64,000 nucleotides of DNA from Salvator merianae (Eukaryota > Chordata > Lepidosauria > Squamata > Teiidae), in NCBI GenBank assembly GCA_003586115.2, contig QVOM02000042.1, positions 33,185,541 to 33,249,540 of the forward strand, in the 5' to 3' direction. Positions 11,877 through 24,954 of this stretch are shown piece by piece; the first letter of the stretch is position 1, and each line of letters begins with the position of its first letter. The position numbers were made by a program, and so were the translations under genes. The notes below the pieces were generated by a model. The model was not told the origin of the DNA and did not search any database. It saw nothing but the letters and a program-made list of their open reading frames with translations.

Positions 11877-12474
11877 TGGATTGATGGTTAGAGGGAGAAG
11901 CATCTCCCTCCTTCATTGCTGGTTTGGGGGCTTCTCTGAATACTGTGGCTGCCATTACTGCAGCTGGAGTGGATCTGGCAAAATCCATTGGATCTTTGCA
12001 CCATTGATCCACCATTGCATGTTATGTGATCTTGGTAAAATCAATATGGGTGGAGAAAAGCTGGCATGTTTCACTCTAAGCTGTTGCTCTTGTTTTGTGA
12101 AGATATAGCCACAAAGGAAGAGAGAAAGAGAGACCAGTTGACACAGAAATGAATTAAGCTGATAAGTGGCAGAACCTGAACCTGAAGAAAGAATCTTAGG
12201 CAGCTTTTGCATGATCACAAAAGCAGTGAAGTAAGCAAAGATCATTTCTGGAGCAATCACCACTTACTGCAATGTCAATCACTCCAGCAGCAATGTGCTG
12301 TCTGCATGCCTTCCACTGCTCCCAGTCACAGGAACATTAAAGCCAGGGAATGTTCATTCCCTAGTTCAATGTTTCCTCATAGCACTGAAGGGGAAGGGTG
12401 ATATAAGCATATCTCTTAAATCTGCAGTATGTTTTCCACAAACTGTCAGATATCCCTGCCTATCCAATTGCAGC

Positions 12475-12705
12475 AAGGGAATCCCCAGTTGCATTTTTGA
12501 TGGGTGGAAAAAGTCTTCCTCCATCCCTGCAGCCTGGTCGGCTGTAATTTTGAGACTGGAGAGTAGAGGCTACCTCTCCCAAGTGAAGGGAGGGAGGGAG
12601 AGGTAGCCTCCACCCTCCTGTCTCAAAATTACTGCCAATCCTGCTTTGGGGAGGCAGAAGGAAGCCTCACTCACCCATCAAAAACATAGCTGTGGATTCC
12701 TTGCC
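12475..12705. repeat. Foldback repeat, arms about 100 bp
   Basis: Left arm GCAAGGGAATCCCCAGTTGC...GTAATTTTGAGACTGGAG...GAGGCTACCTCTCCC and right arm GGGAGAGGTAGCCTCC...CTGTCTCAAAATTACTGCC...CATAGCTGTGGATTCC are imperfect inverted copies around a GGGAGGGAGG centre (about 12587-12600). There is no coding capacity. Half of a related unit is at 36905-37045. No target duplication was identified. Confidence 0.65.
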
Positions 12706-13599
12706 ATGATTTGATAGGCAGAGAGGAGAGGTACATGACTTCAAATCTGAAGATGGTGGGTTGAAAGCCCCATGAGTCGTTCCTTGCATTTCTACAGGCA
12801 AACACTAGTGAGGGAATGAGTAAGTCCTTTTGAGTGGCAGCAGCAGAAGAGCTACTACCATGTGACAGAGGGAGCTGCCTGAAGAACTCCAAAATCTCTT
12901 CAAACAGCTCTACCACTAAAGCACCATAATAGTGCTTATGGCAGCATAGCAGAGGAAGAGTGTGTCATCCATGCAGATGCCATGTTTTTCCTCTGTTTTG
13001 CATGAAATATGAGAGCACACTGTTATGCAGACATTGTGCCCTCACTTTGTATTCAAGACACCTTAAAAGTGAGGCGCAATTTCCACCATAGTATAAATAA
13101 AGCCTAGAAAAGCAGGGACCAGATGCCAACAGACAGAAAGGTCCATAGCTAAAGAAAATGATTCAGGAAGCAGATTCAACCTATAACTGCAATATTTGGA
13201 GTTTTGATCTTTCCAAACTGAAGGTGCATCAGACTAATGAGTAGTTTGTGAAGTTTGGATCAGTGAAAACAGATTATTCAAGAAACTAAATTATTCCAGG
13301 ATATGGTTTGTGATTTCTTGATGGAATGGGAATAAATAAGGAAATTATGTTCCAGAGTGAAATAGGATTAGGAAGATATTTAGACAAAGTTTACTCCTAT
13401 TTTCTTTAATAACAATATTCAATTTAAATAAGATATAATATCTGAAGTTGTTCTACGCTATAACAATGTATTATTCTGTTTAATCTCAGTTGAATATATA
13501 TTGAACAACATAATAAACAATTTCCTTTAGTTCTTATGTCTCAATTTCACACTGATCTCAATCACAAAAAAAGGTGAAATTAAGATTTTTTTAAAAAAA
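12706..13599. other. No gene recognised
   Basis: Short frames only. The word CACCATAATAGTGCTTATGG recalls the sequence near 3920, but no bounded repeat is evident. Confidence 0.4.
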
Positions 13600-14160
13600 G
13601 AAAAACTTATCAGGACTGTAGAATTATATTAGTAGAGTTAAGTTTAAAGATATACAGAATTTTTCCAAAATCTATCTTTTGCCCAGATCATGGAGGTTAG
13701 TTTTTTTTAAGGTATCTTATCTATTAGCAGAACAATTTCTACACTTTTCAATAGCTTGATTAGTCACTCTGCTGTTGTTGGAATTGCTACTGATTTCCGA
13801 TATGAAGCCATCACAATCTTAGTTGCTGCTAAATGATTTTGCAAAAATAGATTACAGGCTCTTCAATGAACTTCATCTGTGTATTTTGACAATACAATCA
13901 ATGGTTCTAACCTCAGTCTCACCTCCAGATGGGGAAAATCCCTATGAACATTTTTTGATATATACTTCTCTATGAATGAAAGTAAACTGCTCCATCTGCC
14001 TGGCATTTTCAACTTTAATCTATCAGGGTGCAAAAATTGTATTTAACCAAATTAACATTAATAGAAATTATAAAAACATGTGTATTGTAATTTCCTTTGG
14101 GATACATATACCAAAAGATAATTAATTGGAAAACTTAAAACTATACTTAATGTAGAGGTT
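13600..14160 (-). mobile_element. L1-clade LINE, ORF2 C-terminal fragment
   Basis: On the minus strand, 13700-13850 translates to LAATKIVMASYRKSV then AIPTTAE and LIDKIP, matching the end of L1 ORF2 where a WK...P(T)IEEW-like motif closes the protein. Upstream on the same strand are short stretches compatible with the ORF2 cysteine-poor C-terminal region. Several stops interrupt it, so it is dead. Both boundaries are estimates. Confidence 0.55.
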
Positions 14161-16400
14161 GGTTTAGACAAATTACTCAAACTCCATCGCTCAGGCTTAA
14201 TTCAGTTAATGATGGAAGGGAAGTAGGAAGGAAGACTATATGAAATCTGTGATATAAAGATCTGTAAAGAGTCCCTTAACCTCTTCTAATCCTGATACCT
14301 AAGGGGACCAATGGTAAGCTAAATCTCTGATGCGAAATACATCCAAAAATATCCTTGTTGGCTATCACTAACTCCAGTAACAGAGCAGCAAAAGCCTTAA
14401 ACTGTTTGGAGCAAGCTGATGAGAGCTTCAAATCAATACATTGCAAGTTCCAAGCCTCTGTTCATCCAAACCTCACCAAATTTCCACATGGTATGTATTG
14501 GTGGGTGCCATGCAGGCCATTCTTTGGGAACTTCTGGATCAAACATTCTAGTCCAAGTTCAGAATGGTAGCTGGCAGCCCACACCAGAGGCACACCCTGG
14601 CCCAACTTTGGGGTTGGGAACAAAAGTTCTTGGCTTCCAACATTGCTGCCTAGGGCTGATTTCACCAGGTACCCAGAAATGGGCCATTTCTGGAAGTCCA
14701 GCAAGGATTAGAAATTGGAGTCTCCTTAACCAAATCAAAATATTGACTCACTTCCCTGTAAATCTGACACAAAGTTGTCTTCCATTACTAAACAGGGATG
14801 AACCTAGACATGGGCATGATGTTCAAGCTCAAATTTGTTCCAGTTTTACGGAATTCCAGCACCTCAGTGCTTCAGATCAAATTATCCAATTGTTCAGATC
14901 TGGTCAACTGAATTGTCAGAACTGGGAGAGAAATAATAATGCAGCTTACATAGAATGTGCTTTTCCCCACATGACTGAATGTGTTTAATTCCCACCACAG
15001 TTTGCTTTTGTAAACTATGCAATAACCTAATTTGCTTGCACACTCTTTGGGAACTTCTGGATACTTTGTTGGTGATCGCCTCAGCCACAGCTCATGCACC
15101 AGGGCAGGTGAAGGGTACGTCGGCATTTAACATTTCACTTTCAATGTCACCAAAGCATACTTTAATGTGCAGCAGATCAATGCTTAGTTTGGTGCCATCA
15201 GTGTTGATGTAAGAGTTGCTGCTGCACTCCACTCTCCCACTATGCAAGCCATCTCTGAGAAACACATAATCGTTGAGTACAAATAAAAACCATAGTTAGA
15301 AGCAGCATAAGCTATCACTAACAAGAGGAGAAGATGATTTTAAAGATAATAATCATGGCCAAAGCAAATTGGTTTTAGAGTGAAGATGGAAGGAGAGATA
15401 CACAGAACCCCTTATCCATTCATGTATATCTTTGGAGGAAGTGAGATTGACATTGTATCTGGGCATTCATTTGGGCCATGTGAAGAGGTCATAGATCCAA
15501 GAATGAATTGGGGTCATATGAACATGACTATTCACTTCCCAGCAATCTGGCTAACATGCTTTTACTTTCTGTTTTCACTCTTATCCTAAGTACTTGAACT
15601 ATATTGGATCCATAGTTTACAGCATATAAGCTCAATTATGAAAGGAACACTTTAGATAATTGTGCTCTCTCTTCCTCTCATTCTGTTTTATGCACATTAT
15701 TTTCATTTCTTTTTATTTATTTCTGTTGGGTGATCCACATTGTTCTGCAGTCATCCTTGCCAACTATCCTTTTAGATGCTGCATTAGAGGGTTGTTTGTC
15801 AGTTTGAAAATTATTGATTTCCTCTCTTCACTTACAGTAAGTATCTGTATACAGCGGCTGCATCAACAGTCAGTAGCAGAGCTGATTATTGCATGATTAT
15901 AATTTCTCAATACTGGCAGAGCTTCTAAGTAGTAAAATGTATACTTGTAAGAGTCTATAGGGATTAAGTCAATAAACATAGAATATGAATGCAATGTCAT
16001 TCATCCAAAAGCTTATCTTATTGTGTACAGTATTATTAAGGATGATGTAAGACCATCTAATTGTTTACTACTATGATAATGCAAGATGACAGACTGAAGT
16101 TTGGTAAGATGAGGCTAATGACAATGCATGTTGCTCTGATAATTAGGAACTCTGTTTCTGTTTTTGGAATGTAATGCCATTAAATGTAGGATCCACATGG
16201 GACTTATGAATCCTCCTTATGGCCAATGAATCCTCCTAGAGTGCAGGAACCAGATGATTATGTACTCTGGGAGTACTCACTGCATCTTTAATGTTCCATA
16301 AATCACTGGAAAGATAAACTAATGTGGAGAACTCTGAAGATGCTCCACAGCAGTATACTAGATTATACTGTCTGGATCTATCTGCTCTGGTGCAGTATCC
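14161..16400. other. No gene recognised; faint internal duplication
   Basis: CTTTGGGAACTTCTGGAT occurs at about 14521 and again at about 15043, suggesting an old dispersed repeat. The longest frame (189 codons, 14419-14988) has no domain, no splice context and low-complexity drift. I do not call it a gene. Confidence 0.35.
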
Positions 16401-16845
16401 AGCCTTTTCTGAACTTACTCATCCATGGTCAGGTAGGTCTGGACCAGTCAGGTTCTGGACCACTCTGGACCACTGGTTCTGACCATGAAAAGATGTGGGC
16501 TGGAACAGTGCCATCTGCCCACTGGCACGTGTCTAGACCAGCTTCCTCCACAGCCTTGAAATGTGCACAGGTTTGGAGGCTGGACTCCAAGGCCTCTGAG
16601 GACTAAAAACAAGAGTTCCTAGCCTCAGAGCCTCTGGGGACCACATTACCTTAGTACACCACCAACATTCATCCACCAGTAGTTTTGAACTTGGGAAGTG
16701 TTCCTGCTGCAGATCTCTGTGTTCTGGACTAGGGTCCGTTCTAGGCAGTTAGTGCAGATCAGTGAGGCTTCACCCCCTGCAGGTATGCTCCATCTGTGGA
16801 TCAATGAGGCCCTATTCCAGACTTAGAATAAGTGCAGAAAGGGCC
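16401..16845. mobile_element. 0.45-kb inverted-repeat element (GGCCTTTTCTGCAC family)
   Basis: Left end AGCCTTTTCTGAACTTAC and right end AAGTGCAGAAAGGGCC. The interior shares GGACTCCAAGGCCTCTGAGG, AAACAAGAGTTCCTAGCCTC and a GATCAGTGAGGC block with elements at 58936 and 50684. The 3-bp flanks are not a clear duplication. Non-autonomous. Confidence 0.75.
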
Positions 16846-18599
16846 TTTATCAGTGAGCATAAGAAAATAATCAACTTCCATGGATGCTTCCTGTACTCAC
16901 TGTGTGGTTACCAGGTGAAAACACTGAACCAGGGAACAAAAGTTCTACAGTTCAGTGTTCTCCTTGCTTTGGGCAATAGCATGCATGCAAACACACCACT
17001 GTCACTGCCACACTGCAAGTGATGACAAGAACAATGAAGATCACTCTAAGAGCAATCTTCATCTAGAGCACAGGTCCTGCCCTCATGCAGAACTTCCCAA
17101 AGTTTGTATAGGGCAGTACTTTCAAGTTAAAGGAGAGACTGAAAAGCAGTTCTGAAGCTGGATCTTTAAATCTGATTATTAATTTTAAAATATTATCAAC
17201 TATCCCAGAAAGATTATCATGGCAACCTATAAAGTAAAATAATATAAATCAAATATAAAGATACAGCAATATTAAAGAAGCACAGTATAGAGAGAATGAG
17301 ACACAGATCACTCAATTTTGAACCAGAGTTTGCTGAACTCAGTATTCAGGAGTACTTTTGGGGCTTCTGAAATAGCCTTGGCAGATACTCTACCTGCAGA
17401 AAGTATGCTTATTTGTTTTCAGTTTGCTCTGTATGTGAATTGCAAACACACCTAATATTACAAATACAGTAAGTACCGTGTTTGTATCCAATATTGGTAT
17501 TCCTAGAACTTCTCATTGCTTGGGGAAACCAAGAGCATTTGACAATATTGTATGACAGGCATCTCGGTAGCATTTCACATTTCTCCCCTGCCTTCCAACA
17601 CATTTCATATCTGAAGTGAGCCTCTCTTGAATGCCATCTGCCAGTGAAGATAAATTGTGCCAAGCTGTATGAGAGACAACCACTGTCACTAACTGACAGC
17701 CATCTACAATTACTGAATATATATTCACAGAATGGCCTATCATGCCACCTGGAAATATTCCAAAAAATGAATTAGATTTTTTTTTTTTTTAAGTGCAAAT
17801 AGCACTTAAGTAGTGAGCAATTAAAATTGCAAGAGAAGATAGAATGGCATTAGAAATTGCTGTGAAATGAGATAAGAGAGAAAAAGGATAAATGTTCTTT
17901 CACAAATCAGCTTTATCAAGTTCAGATTGTATACAAAAGAGTCTGCATAATGCCACAAGTTCCTGAATACTAACTATATGGACATTTCGTAGACATGGGA
18001 GAGATAGTCAGGGCCATCAATGCAGATTTAAATGAAGAGAAAGTAAAAGGATTTGAGAAAGCAGACGAAAATCCATAGGTAGATCCGAAATCCACTCTTG
18101 AATATCTTCAGCACTATATAGCATCCAGAAGAAAAATCAACACAAGTGCATCAAGCAATATACAGAATTTTTATTAATATGATCATTTGCTTTTTACATA
18201 TCTCTTAATAATTAAAGAAATGAGAGGAAGAATGTTTTTTTTTTTTTTCAAATATCCTTTAGCTTGAGGAACTTTCTCTTTCTGAATTTGTTTAAGAAAG
18301 AAAATGCTAGCCGTGCCCTGAGTCAAATTAGTGAGCTGCCTTGAATTTTATAGCATCAGTCTCTGAACTGGGACTTCAGTATAGTAGGAAATGGGTGGAA
18401 TGAGGTAGTGCATGAAATACAAAATGTTTGAAAAGTGTGTGTGTGTGTGCATGCGAAAATCATTTCCCCAGAAGACATAAATGAAACTTGCAATCTAAAA
18501 TACTCTTCTGTGAAGTACAGTATTTTTGTATTTTGTATCTGAAATAATCTTGCTTATTTATTTTGTATCCAAACCAAAATATACTTCAATCATTGCTTT
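16846..18599. other. No gene recognised; short simple repeats
   Basis: Contains T-runs near 17770 and 18240 and a (GT)7 run at about 18436-18449. Minus-strand frames at 17409-17743 have no domain. Nothing else identified. Confidence 0.4.
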
Positions 18600-18910
18600 G
18601 TTTTGTTCATTTAGGAGCTGTCTTTCAGTTGCAAGCAAACAGCCCAATGCCTGCCTAGAACTGTTCTGTGTGTATGCACCTAAGGTGGCAAACCTCCAAT
18701 TAGCCACAAAAGTAACACTGGTGGATGTAACTCTTTATCCTAATTATGCTCAGATAGACTTGATTAGGGGCCCCTTAGAAACAAACAAACAGAACCATTC
18801 TTTTTTTTTTACTTTTCTCTTTGGAAGCAATGAATCATTATCTTTATTACCACCCATTTGGCTGGTGAAGATTAAGCAGCAATTAGCATGCCATGAAGCA
18901 GCTTAGGATC
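18600..18910. promoter_or_regulatory. Possible conserved non-coding element (unverified)
   Basis: This block has no repeat signature and contains several homeodomain-type ATTA/TAAT cores in balanced sequence (CTCCAATTAGCC, CCTAATTATGC, TTGATTAGGGGCC, GCAGCAATTAGCATGCC). That texture is typical of developmental enhancers in vertebrate gene deserts. The overlapping 126-codon frame shows no domain. Pure inference until an alignment is made. Confidence 0.25.
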
Positions 18911-19262
18911 GGGTGTTCCCACACAAGAGCAGGGTATTGCCCACTCTGAATCCCAGGAATGCATGCATTGGACATAATCATTGGAGAGGTAATCTAAAGT
19001 GATTACTCAGATATTAGCTCTGATGCTGCTCCACATGAAGCAGGTGAACGAGCATCATCCTGCAGACATCATTGTCCCAGACCAACTTTTTGCCATGATC
19101 CACCAGCAGACTTTACTGGTCCAAGCCTACTGGGCCAGATCAGGACTGGGTAGTGCATAAAGGCCTGAAGACTACCTTTATGAGTTAAATGAGAATTGGA
19201 AAGGGGTTGCTGGTGAGAATGGAGAAGAAAATGAAGGTTTTGATCGCTGCCTTGCAGCCTCA

Positions 19263-19755
19263 GGGCCTTTCTGCACTTACTACTAGTCCAGACCTGGAAG
19301 GGGACTACAGTCCTCCCTTCCACATGGTAATCCGGTTTAAGGAAGACCCTGACCCCTGGTAATATATTTTGCCTGCACCAGATGGAGAGTGGTCCAGTTC
19401 AGGAGCTGGTGGTAAACAGGAACAAGAAGGCAAGCAGAAGGCACTCCTCCATGATCTGGTCTACCATGGGGGATCCATTTCTGTGGTGCAACAAGGCTGC
19501 CAAAAATAGGTCCCCCCGGGTGGGAGCTCCAAAGCCAGGAACTTTTCTTCCTGATTGTTGGAGCTTTCAGAGTCCAGCTCTGAAGCTTACACAAGCTTCA
19601 GAGTAAGCATGGAGATTAGACCAGAGTAATCATCTCAGTACAGACAGCCTTGTTCTGGACCAAGCACAATTCATCCCACTTGGAAAAAATGGCTTGATCC
19701 AGACCACACCAGGACCTTCTGATCCAAATCACCTAAGGTAAGTGCAGAAAGGCCC
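19263..19755. mobile_element. 493-bp inverted-repeat element, TSD TCA
   Basis: GGGCCTTTCTGCACTTAC at the left and GTAAGTGCAGAAAGGCCC at the right form a clean terminal inverted repeat. The perfect 3-bp duplication TCA flanks it (19260-19262, 19756-19758). Interior words GACAGCCTTGTTCTGG and CATCCCACTTGG recur in the element at 37112-38322. No transposase frame. Confidence 0.9.
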
Positions 19756-20802
19756 TCAGAGTCTCATCCATGGATCACTGAATAATATGAATTGAAACCA
19801 TGACTTTTTTAAAATTTCTTTCTTCCCAAAAGATGCCCATCAAACAGAGTAGTTAATATTAATGCATCCAGACATAACCTTGCAGTTATCAATATCTAAC
19901 AACTTTTGGCCACCACCACATCCCTAAGTTATGCAGACAGATATGGTGAGATGTTGATCCAATCTGCAAATGTGTATTTCCAGTTTGACCTACACATCTT
20001 ATCTCTGATGAGGATGCTTCATATACAGTATATACTACCAAGAGAACAAGACTGTATGTTCCAAAATGTCTGTGTTTGTAATAAGGGAAAATACAGCACA
20101 CAGCAGTTTCAAATTTTCTCATAAAATAATATGTCAGACAAAATCTTTATTAAATGCCTGCTATACATATTTCTTTATTTGCCCTTCCTCCTTTTCTTCC
20201 CTCTTCATTGATTTTATTTCCCCACCCCTGTTCTTCTAGTAGGAAATTAAAGTTGCTAATTTAGACTTCAGAGAGTTCTCTTTAGACACAGATCCATGAA
20301 TAACTTATGAAGAAATGGCTGTAGGGGTGTTGGAATAACACTTTGCTGGGTGGGAAATTTAGATTTCTGGATCCTTAGAGAAGGAAAGTTCCTTAAACAG
20401 AACATGAGTAATGAATGAAGCTTTTTCCCCTATCAGGCTTCATAGTAGGAAAGCTACAAAAGCATTGTATAAAAAACATGGGATATCTTTCCAGTTCATT
20501 ATCCTAGCCAGAACAAATGATTAGGGTTTTTTTTTCTTTCAAAGATAGAACAGAAATATTTCCCTGATGAATATTTGCATACACTTTTGCAGTCATTTTA
20601 CCTGCTTTAAATAGAGGGAAACAAAATAGGAAAAATAAGCTTTTAGCAAGTTCCCTGTACAGCAGAAATGAAGATGAAGGAACCAAATTTTATGCATCAT
20701 AGATTGTCCATATTGTTATCATGAAATGTATTGAACATCACATTCTTTTAGAAAATTTGTATGTCTAACTCCCCCCATAACTTGAAAGAAAAGAAGTTTG
20801 CA
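19756..20802. other. No gene recognised
   Basis: Ordinary AT-rich DNA; frames at 19889-20124 are chance-like on both strands. Confidence 0.4.
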
Positions 20803-20881
20803 TCTTCTCTTCTCTTCTCTTCTCTTCTCTTCTCTTCTCTTCTCTTCTCTTCTCTTCTCTTCTCTTCTCTTCTTCTCTTCC
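20803..20881. repeat. (TTCTC)n microsatellite
   Basis: About 15 uninterrupted copies of a 5-bp TTCTC unit, with one shortened unit near 20870. One strand is pure pyrimidine. Confidence 0.95.
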
Positions 20882-21754
20882 TTTAAAGAGAAGCACAGAA
20901 TAGATTACCGTGGCACTGATATGCCAATCTAACATATAAGAAGGAAAATGGTGAGCAAGTCAGTTGATTTAATCCTCCTTGAATGCAGATTAATATTATG
21001 AGTCCTAAATAAGTAATGAAATGTTTATCTCTAAATATTGACAAATGCAGAGAAAGTTAAATCTGCACTTTTAAAATTCATGCAATAATCATTCCAATCA
21101 ATAAAATAAAGGACCTCAAACATAATAAAAGCTAAAACTCCATTTCCTGACCCAAATGAAAATACAATTAGGACAAAAGAATAAATTCAGAGGCTTAAAT
21201 CCTGCAAAGAATGAGCCATGCTTAAACCTACTGAAATCAGCCTATGTTGGATTCCGGCCAGAATTGTTTTCTGGATTCCTGTATTTGCTTTGTGGCTGCT
21301 CTGCAGTAAATGGCCAAGAGCCACAAAACCTCAATCAAGTCTTTACTGCTGTGTAGTTCACTGAACATCATTTTGCCAGTGTCCATATTTTTTTCTTTAT
21401 AATTGTATGAAAGTTTCTTGCTTCTGTCTCAGTAATTGTGCAAGGATATAAAAGTGAAGTTCAACTACTGCAACATTAGCCCAAGGAAAAAGTTAGCTAA
21501 TGGTCTGAACTGAAAGCAGGAGGGCATTAACCTTGGATCCCATTAATACCCACACAGAGATATCAGCAATGTAGAATAAAGATACTTCAACAACATCCAT
21601 AGAGAATTTTAAAATTCAGATTCCTACTGAGAAATAGCATTTCACATGGTGTATGGATTTCAGTGGGCTAGGGAGAAACAAGACAGGTCATTGTTGCCAA
21701 GTAAGATCACAATCCTTAACTTTCCCTTCATGTTGATGACTGGAGATGGTAGAA
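20882..21754. other. No gene recognised
   Basis: No repeat ends, domains or splice-supported frame found. Confidence 0.4.
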
Positions 21755-21800
21755 CAGTATTTATTTAAAACACTTTTTTATCCCACTTTTTCTTATTAAA
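21755..21800 (-). mobile_element. L2-like LINE tail
   Basis: Minus-strand reading gives AAAAAGTGGGATAAAAAAGTGTTTTAAATAAATA, the typical end of L2-like elements. Only the last 45 bp or so is recognisable. Confidence 0.45.
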
Positions 21801-22744
21801 AATTTATAAACAAATTCAAAACAAAGTTAAAAGCAATCACAACAGTATATAAAAAAGTATTAAAACTGGATGGAGATATGAAGCAAACATTCATTGAAAC
21901 TGGGAATGCCTGGATAGACATTCAACAAGCACTAAAGATATAATTGCAGGCTCCCAATGAACATCTGAGGGAGAACATTCAAGAGTGGATACCTTACCAC
22001 ACAGAAGTCATGTTGTGACTGCCATACAAGAGAAGCTATGACGATGGACAATTCTATAAACAAACAAACAAAGGGACTCTTCAGGAAGTGGTACACAACT
22101 CCCCCTCAAACTATCTGCAACCACTCATTCAATCATTTCTACCCACTGGACTTCCAGATGCAGTGAAATGGTGGATTGATGTCTCAGTTGGGCAATCTCC
22201 ACATGAGAAAGCTTCAGCAGTACAAGCAGTGGCAAAGAAGCTGTTTTCAGCCATCAGAGATCTATCTGAATAAGGAGAGAGCATTGCAATCACCCATGTG
22301 CACTTAGAAGCACTGTCCCACATGAGCAGAAAGTGAAGGCCATGAAGCTGAATGTGAGTGAGGAATTTAACATAAGGACAAAACCGCCACATATGTGCAA
22401 AATGCCCAATGTGATTGCATCCATGGCAGCATTGTGGGGATATATTAGGCAAGTTTATTGACAATCTATACAGGATATGATACCATCTATATGTAAGTTT
22501 CAAAGTTAATTCCTTAGCCATTGCTGTTTTGCTATTGTATAAATTATTAACAATAACATGCTACCAATCATGTTTATATCCTTTATATTCTTTAAGTTTA
22601 TATCCTTTAAGGTTAATGTTTAAGTTTAGTTGGTGAGTGAATGACTCCATGGCTAATGCAAAAAGGGTAGGGCATAAAGGGCAAGCTTGTTTTCTGTCAT
22701 GTTCGATATGAAAAAAGGAAAAAATGTGGAATTAACCCAGACTT
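21801..22744. other. Unassigned region with a 61-codon frame
   Basis: The plus-strand frame 22088-22273 begins MVHNSPSNYLQPL and ends SAIRDLSE. It looks less random than its neighbours and could be a transposon relic, but I cannot name a family. An AAACAAACAAACAAAG run precedes it. Confidence 0.25.
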
Positions 22745-23760
22745 TTGCTACACTGCTACATGAATATTTGTAGAATTATAGTTGGGAAGTTCATAATTTG
22801 AATATTTAATAGATAATTATGACTAACAGTGTCATTCGCTTTATATATATCCAATGGAAATATGCTGAGTGGTTTCTTGTATGTCTGTGAGTACCAAATA
22901 ATATTTACGCTAATTCTAATTGAATCTGAAATTAATCTCATGGGCATACAAACAAATTGTTATTTACTAGAAGGGTGTAAAATGAATGTTTTTATTCTAT
23001 TAACTAAAACAGTACTAAAACAGTACTAAAAAAATATAATCTTGGTTAATTAAAGAAATTGAGTGATAAGAATCAACATGTTCTAGGAGTCAGCCAGGTT
23101 AACTACAAGGAATAATAAGATAATTTCCATGATGCTGGTATAGATTGACCTTCTAGAATTGTACTGAACAGTCACTGCAAGTGTGGAGTTAATATAGAAC
23201 TGTTTTTTAATAAAACAATGAGGAAAGGCCATCTGGTCCCAGAGTTTTATGATTGTCAAATTATATATAACTCTTTAGATTTCTTTTGTTATAATTGTAG
23301 CTGTTAGAACTGAAATATGCTCTACTGGTGATGGTGGAAGTTGTTCTGTTATAAGACATTGTTGACGTTTATTGAGATCCACAGTTTGATTTTTATATAT
23401 ATATTTTCATAAAAAGTGGTCAATATCTATTTTAGTTGTCCATTTATCCATAAAAGAGTCCTTAATTTTGAGGTTTAATTTTTTTCTTTTGTCTTTTGAG
23501 GTGATTGGCTAATAATTTTGAATTTCTGTTTCAAAAAACCCTCACTTTTTTAACTCATTTCAAACTATAACTTTAAAATCTAAGAGAGGTTTTCCTTTTG
23601 ATGACTTAACTATATCTCAAGTGTATTCTTTCAGAATTGAAAGAGGAAAGAAAAAGCTTACTATAAAGCTTACTATAACTCAAAAAGCTTAACAAGAATT
23701 TGAAGATACAAAGTTAAAAACAGATAAAGGGGAACTGTAAAACATTTTCTTAATATTGAC
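22745..23760 (-). mobile_element. L1-clade LINE, RT fragment
   Basis: On the minus strand this shows L1 ORF2 reverse-transcriptase motifs in order. LGPDGL (about 23230-23250) corresponds to the SPGPDG motif, then VDSYHSISLINQDY corresponds to the RPISLxN block. A frame at 22756-22947 holds NIIWYSQTYKKPLSIF and LDIYKANDTVSHNYLL, the A motif with AFD changed to AND. Frameshifts separate these pieces. The YADD end is missing, cut near 22745. Confidence 0.75.
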
Positions 23761-24421
23761 AAATCTGCTCTGGATTTACTGCCTCAACAGAGTCTAAGAC
23801 AATGGGAAAGCACTTTGAGTACTTTAAGAGGAGGTGTTTGATCAGTCTAAATGTTATAACAGAAAATATGGTTAACAAAAACAATAACATTGCGGCACAG
23901 TGAAAAGCTAGGCCCCTTCCACTATTAAGTTTTCAATTACATTGCAGTAGAATTGAAACCTCACAATTCACACCTTAAACAATTCTGGGAGAATTCAAAC
24001 CTTTTTAAACACTGGAAGAACTTAGGAGAACTGAAACCAGTAAAAAATAGTTGCATCTGATTCAGTTGAGCAGTTGCCTTATATTACACAAAACCATTTA
24101 AATTAGTTAGCAGATGTATTAATATCAATGAAGTAAAATAGCTGATTAGATGCATTTTAAACAGTATTAAGTGTGGAATGAACCCTATTTCTTAATCTAT
24201 GCATACCGCAGAGTGGGCTGAATGTACACTGTGTTCCTGTTAGTGGATCAGTGGATGCAACTTGGTTTTCCCTACTTACTGTCTGAGACCACAGCTTATC
24301 TAATCTTATCCATTCTTCAGGTAATTTGCTGCTGCCTATATTAACAGCTGTCAGACTAAGGGCTGGGTGCTTGGAATGGGGCAGTGAATAAAACCTGATT
24401 CTCTGTCTGAGTCCATACATT
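23761..24421. other. No gene recognised; block similar to 24840-24910
   Basis: The stretch 24308-24362 (CCATTCTTCAGGTAATTTGC...TTAACAGCTGTCAG) resembles 24852-24905 (CCATTCTGTAGTTAATGCAC...CTAACAGCTGCTAG), so part of it belongs to a repeated unit. No gene. Confidence 0.35.
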
Positions 24422-24930
24422 AGGGTCTTCTGCCCTGGTCAGTATGCAGTCCAGCATGAGCTCAAAACCCCTTCTGGGCTTATGCACTCTGGAGTGGATC
24501 AGAAGAGGCTCCGCTCCCTGCTAGGCCATTCTGTCTGCATTGGACTAGGACACTGATAGATCTATCAGTGGTCCAGAGGCCACTGAACAGGAAGAGACCC
24601 ATTTTTGCTATGCACCAAATTGTGCAACCAAAATGGGTTCCCCTGGGACTCCAAAGCCAGGACCTTTCATTTGTGGCCATCAGAGCCCTCACACCAGGAT
24701 CCAAAGTTTTTTGTGAGCCTTAGAGGACAGGCTGTCTGCACTTGGTCTGGAACACCTGGACTGTTCCAGCAAGGATCCATTCTAGTAGGAGTGATTCAAA
24801 CTGGAGCTGTCCAGCCTCTGCGAGCACAGAAATGCCCCTTGTATTGCCTCCTCCATTCTGTAGTTAATGCACTGCTACCTGTACTAACAGCTGCTAGGAT
24901 AAGGGTGTCAGCCATGCAGCAAAGATCCTT
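24422..24930. mobile_element. Decayed inverted-repeat element (GGCCTTTCTGCAC family)
   Basis: Left end resembles AGGGTCTTCTGCCCTGG and right end GCAGCAAAGATCC, both weak versions of the family ends. The interior matches other copies: TCCCTGCTAGGCCATTCTG, ATGGGTTCCCCTGGGACTCC, AAAGCCAGGACCTTTCATTTGTGGC, as in 46242-46715. Boundaries are uncertain. Confidence 0.55.
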
Positions 24931-24954
24931 TACAGTGATCTTTACAGAATGAGT

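Noticed and set aside
14419..14988. 189-codon plus-strand frame, the longest in the window
   Set aside because: No known domain, mixed composition, opposite-strand frames of similar quality, and no splice or promoter context.
14516..15062. Segmental duplication suggested by the repeated CTTTGGGAACTTCTGGAT
   Set aside because: Similarity ends within about 20 bp on either side; too short to define a duplication.
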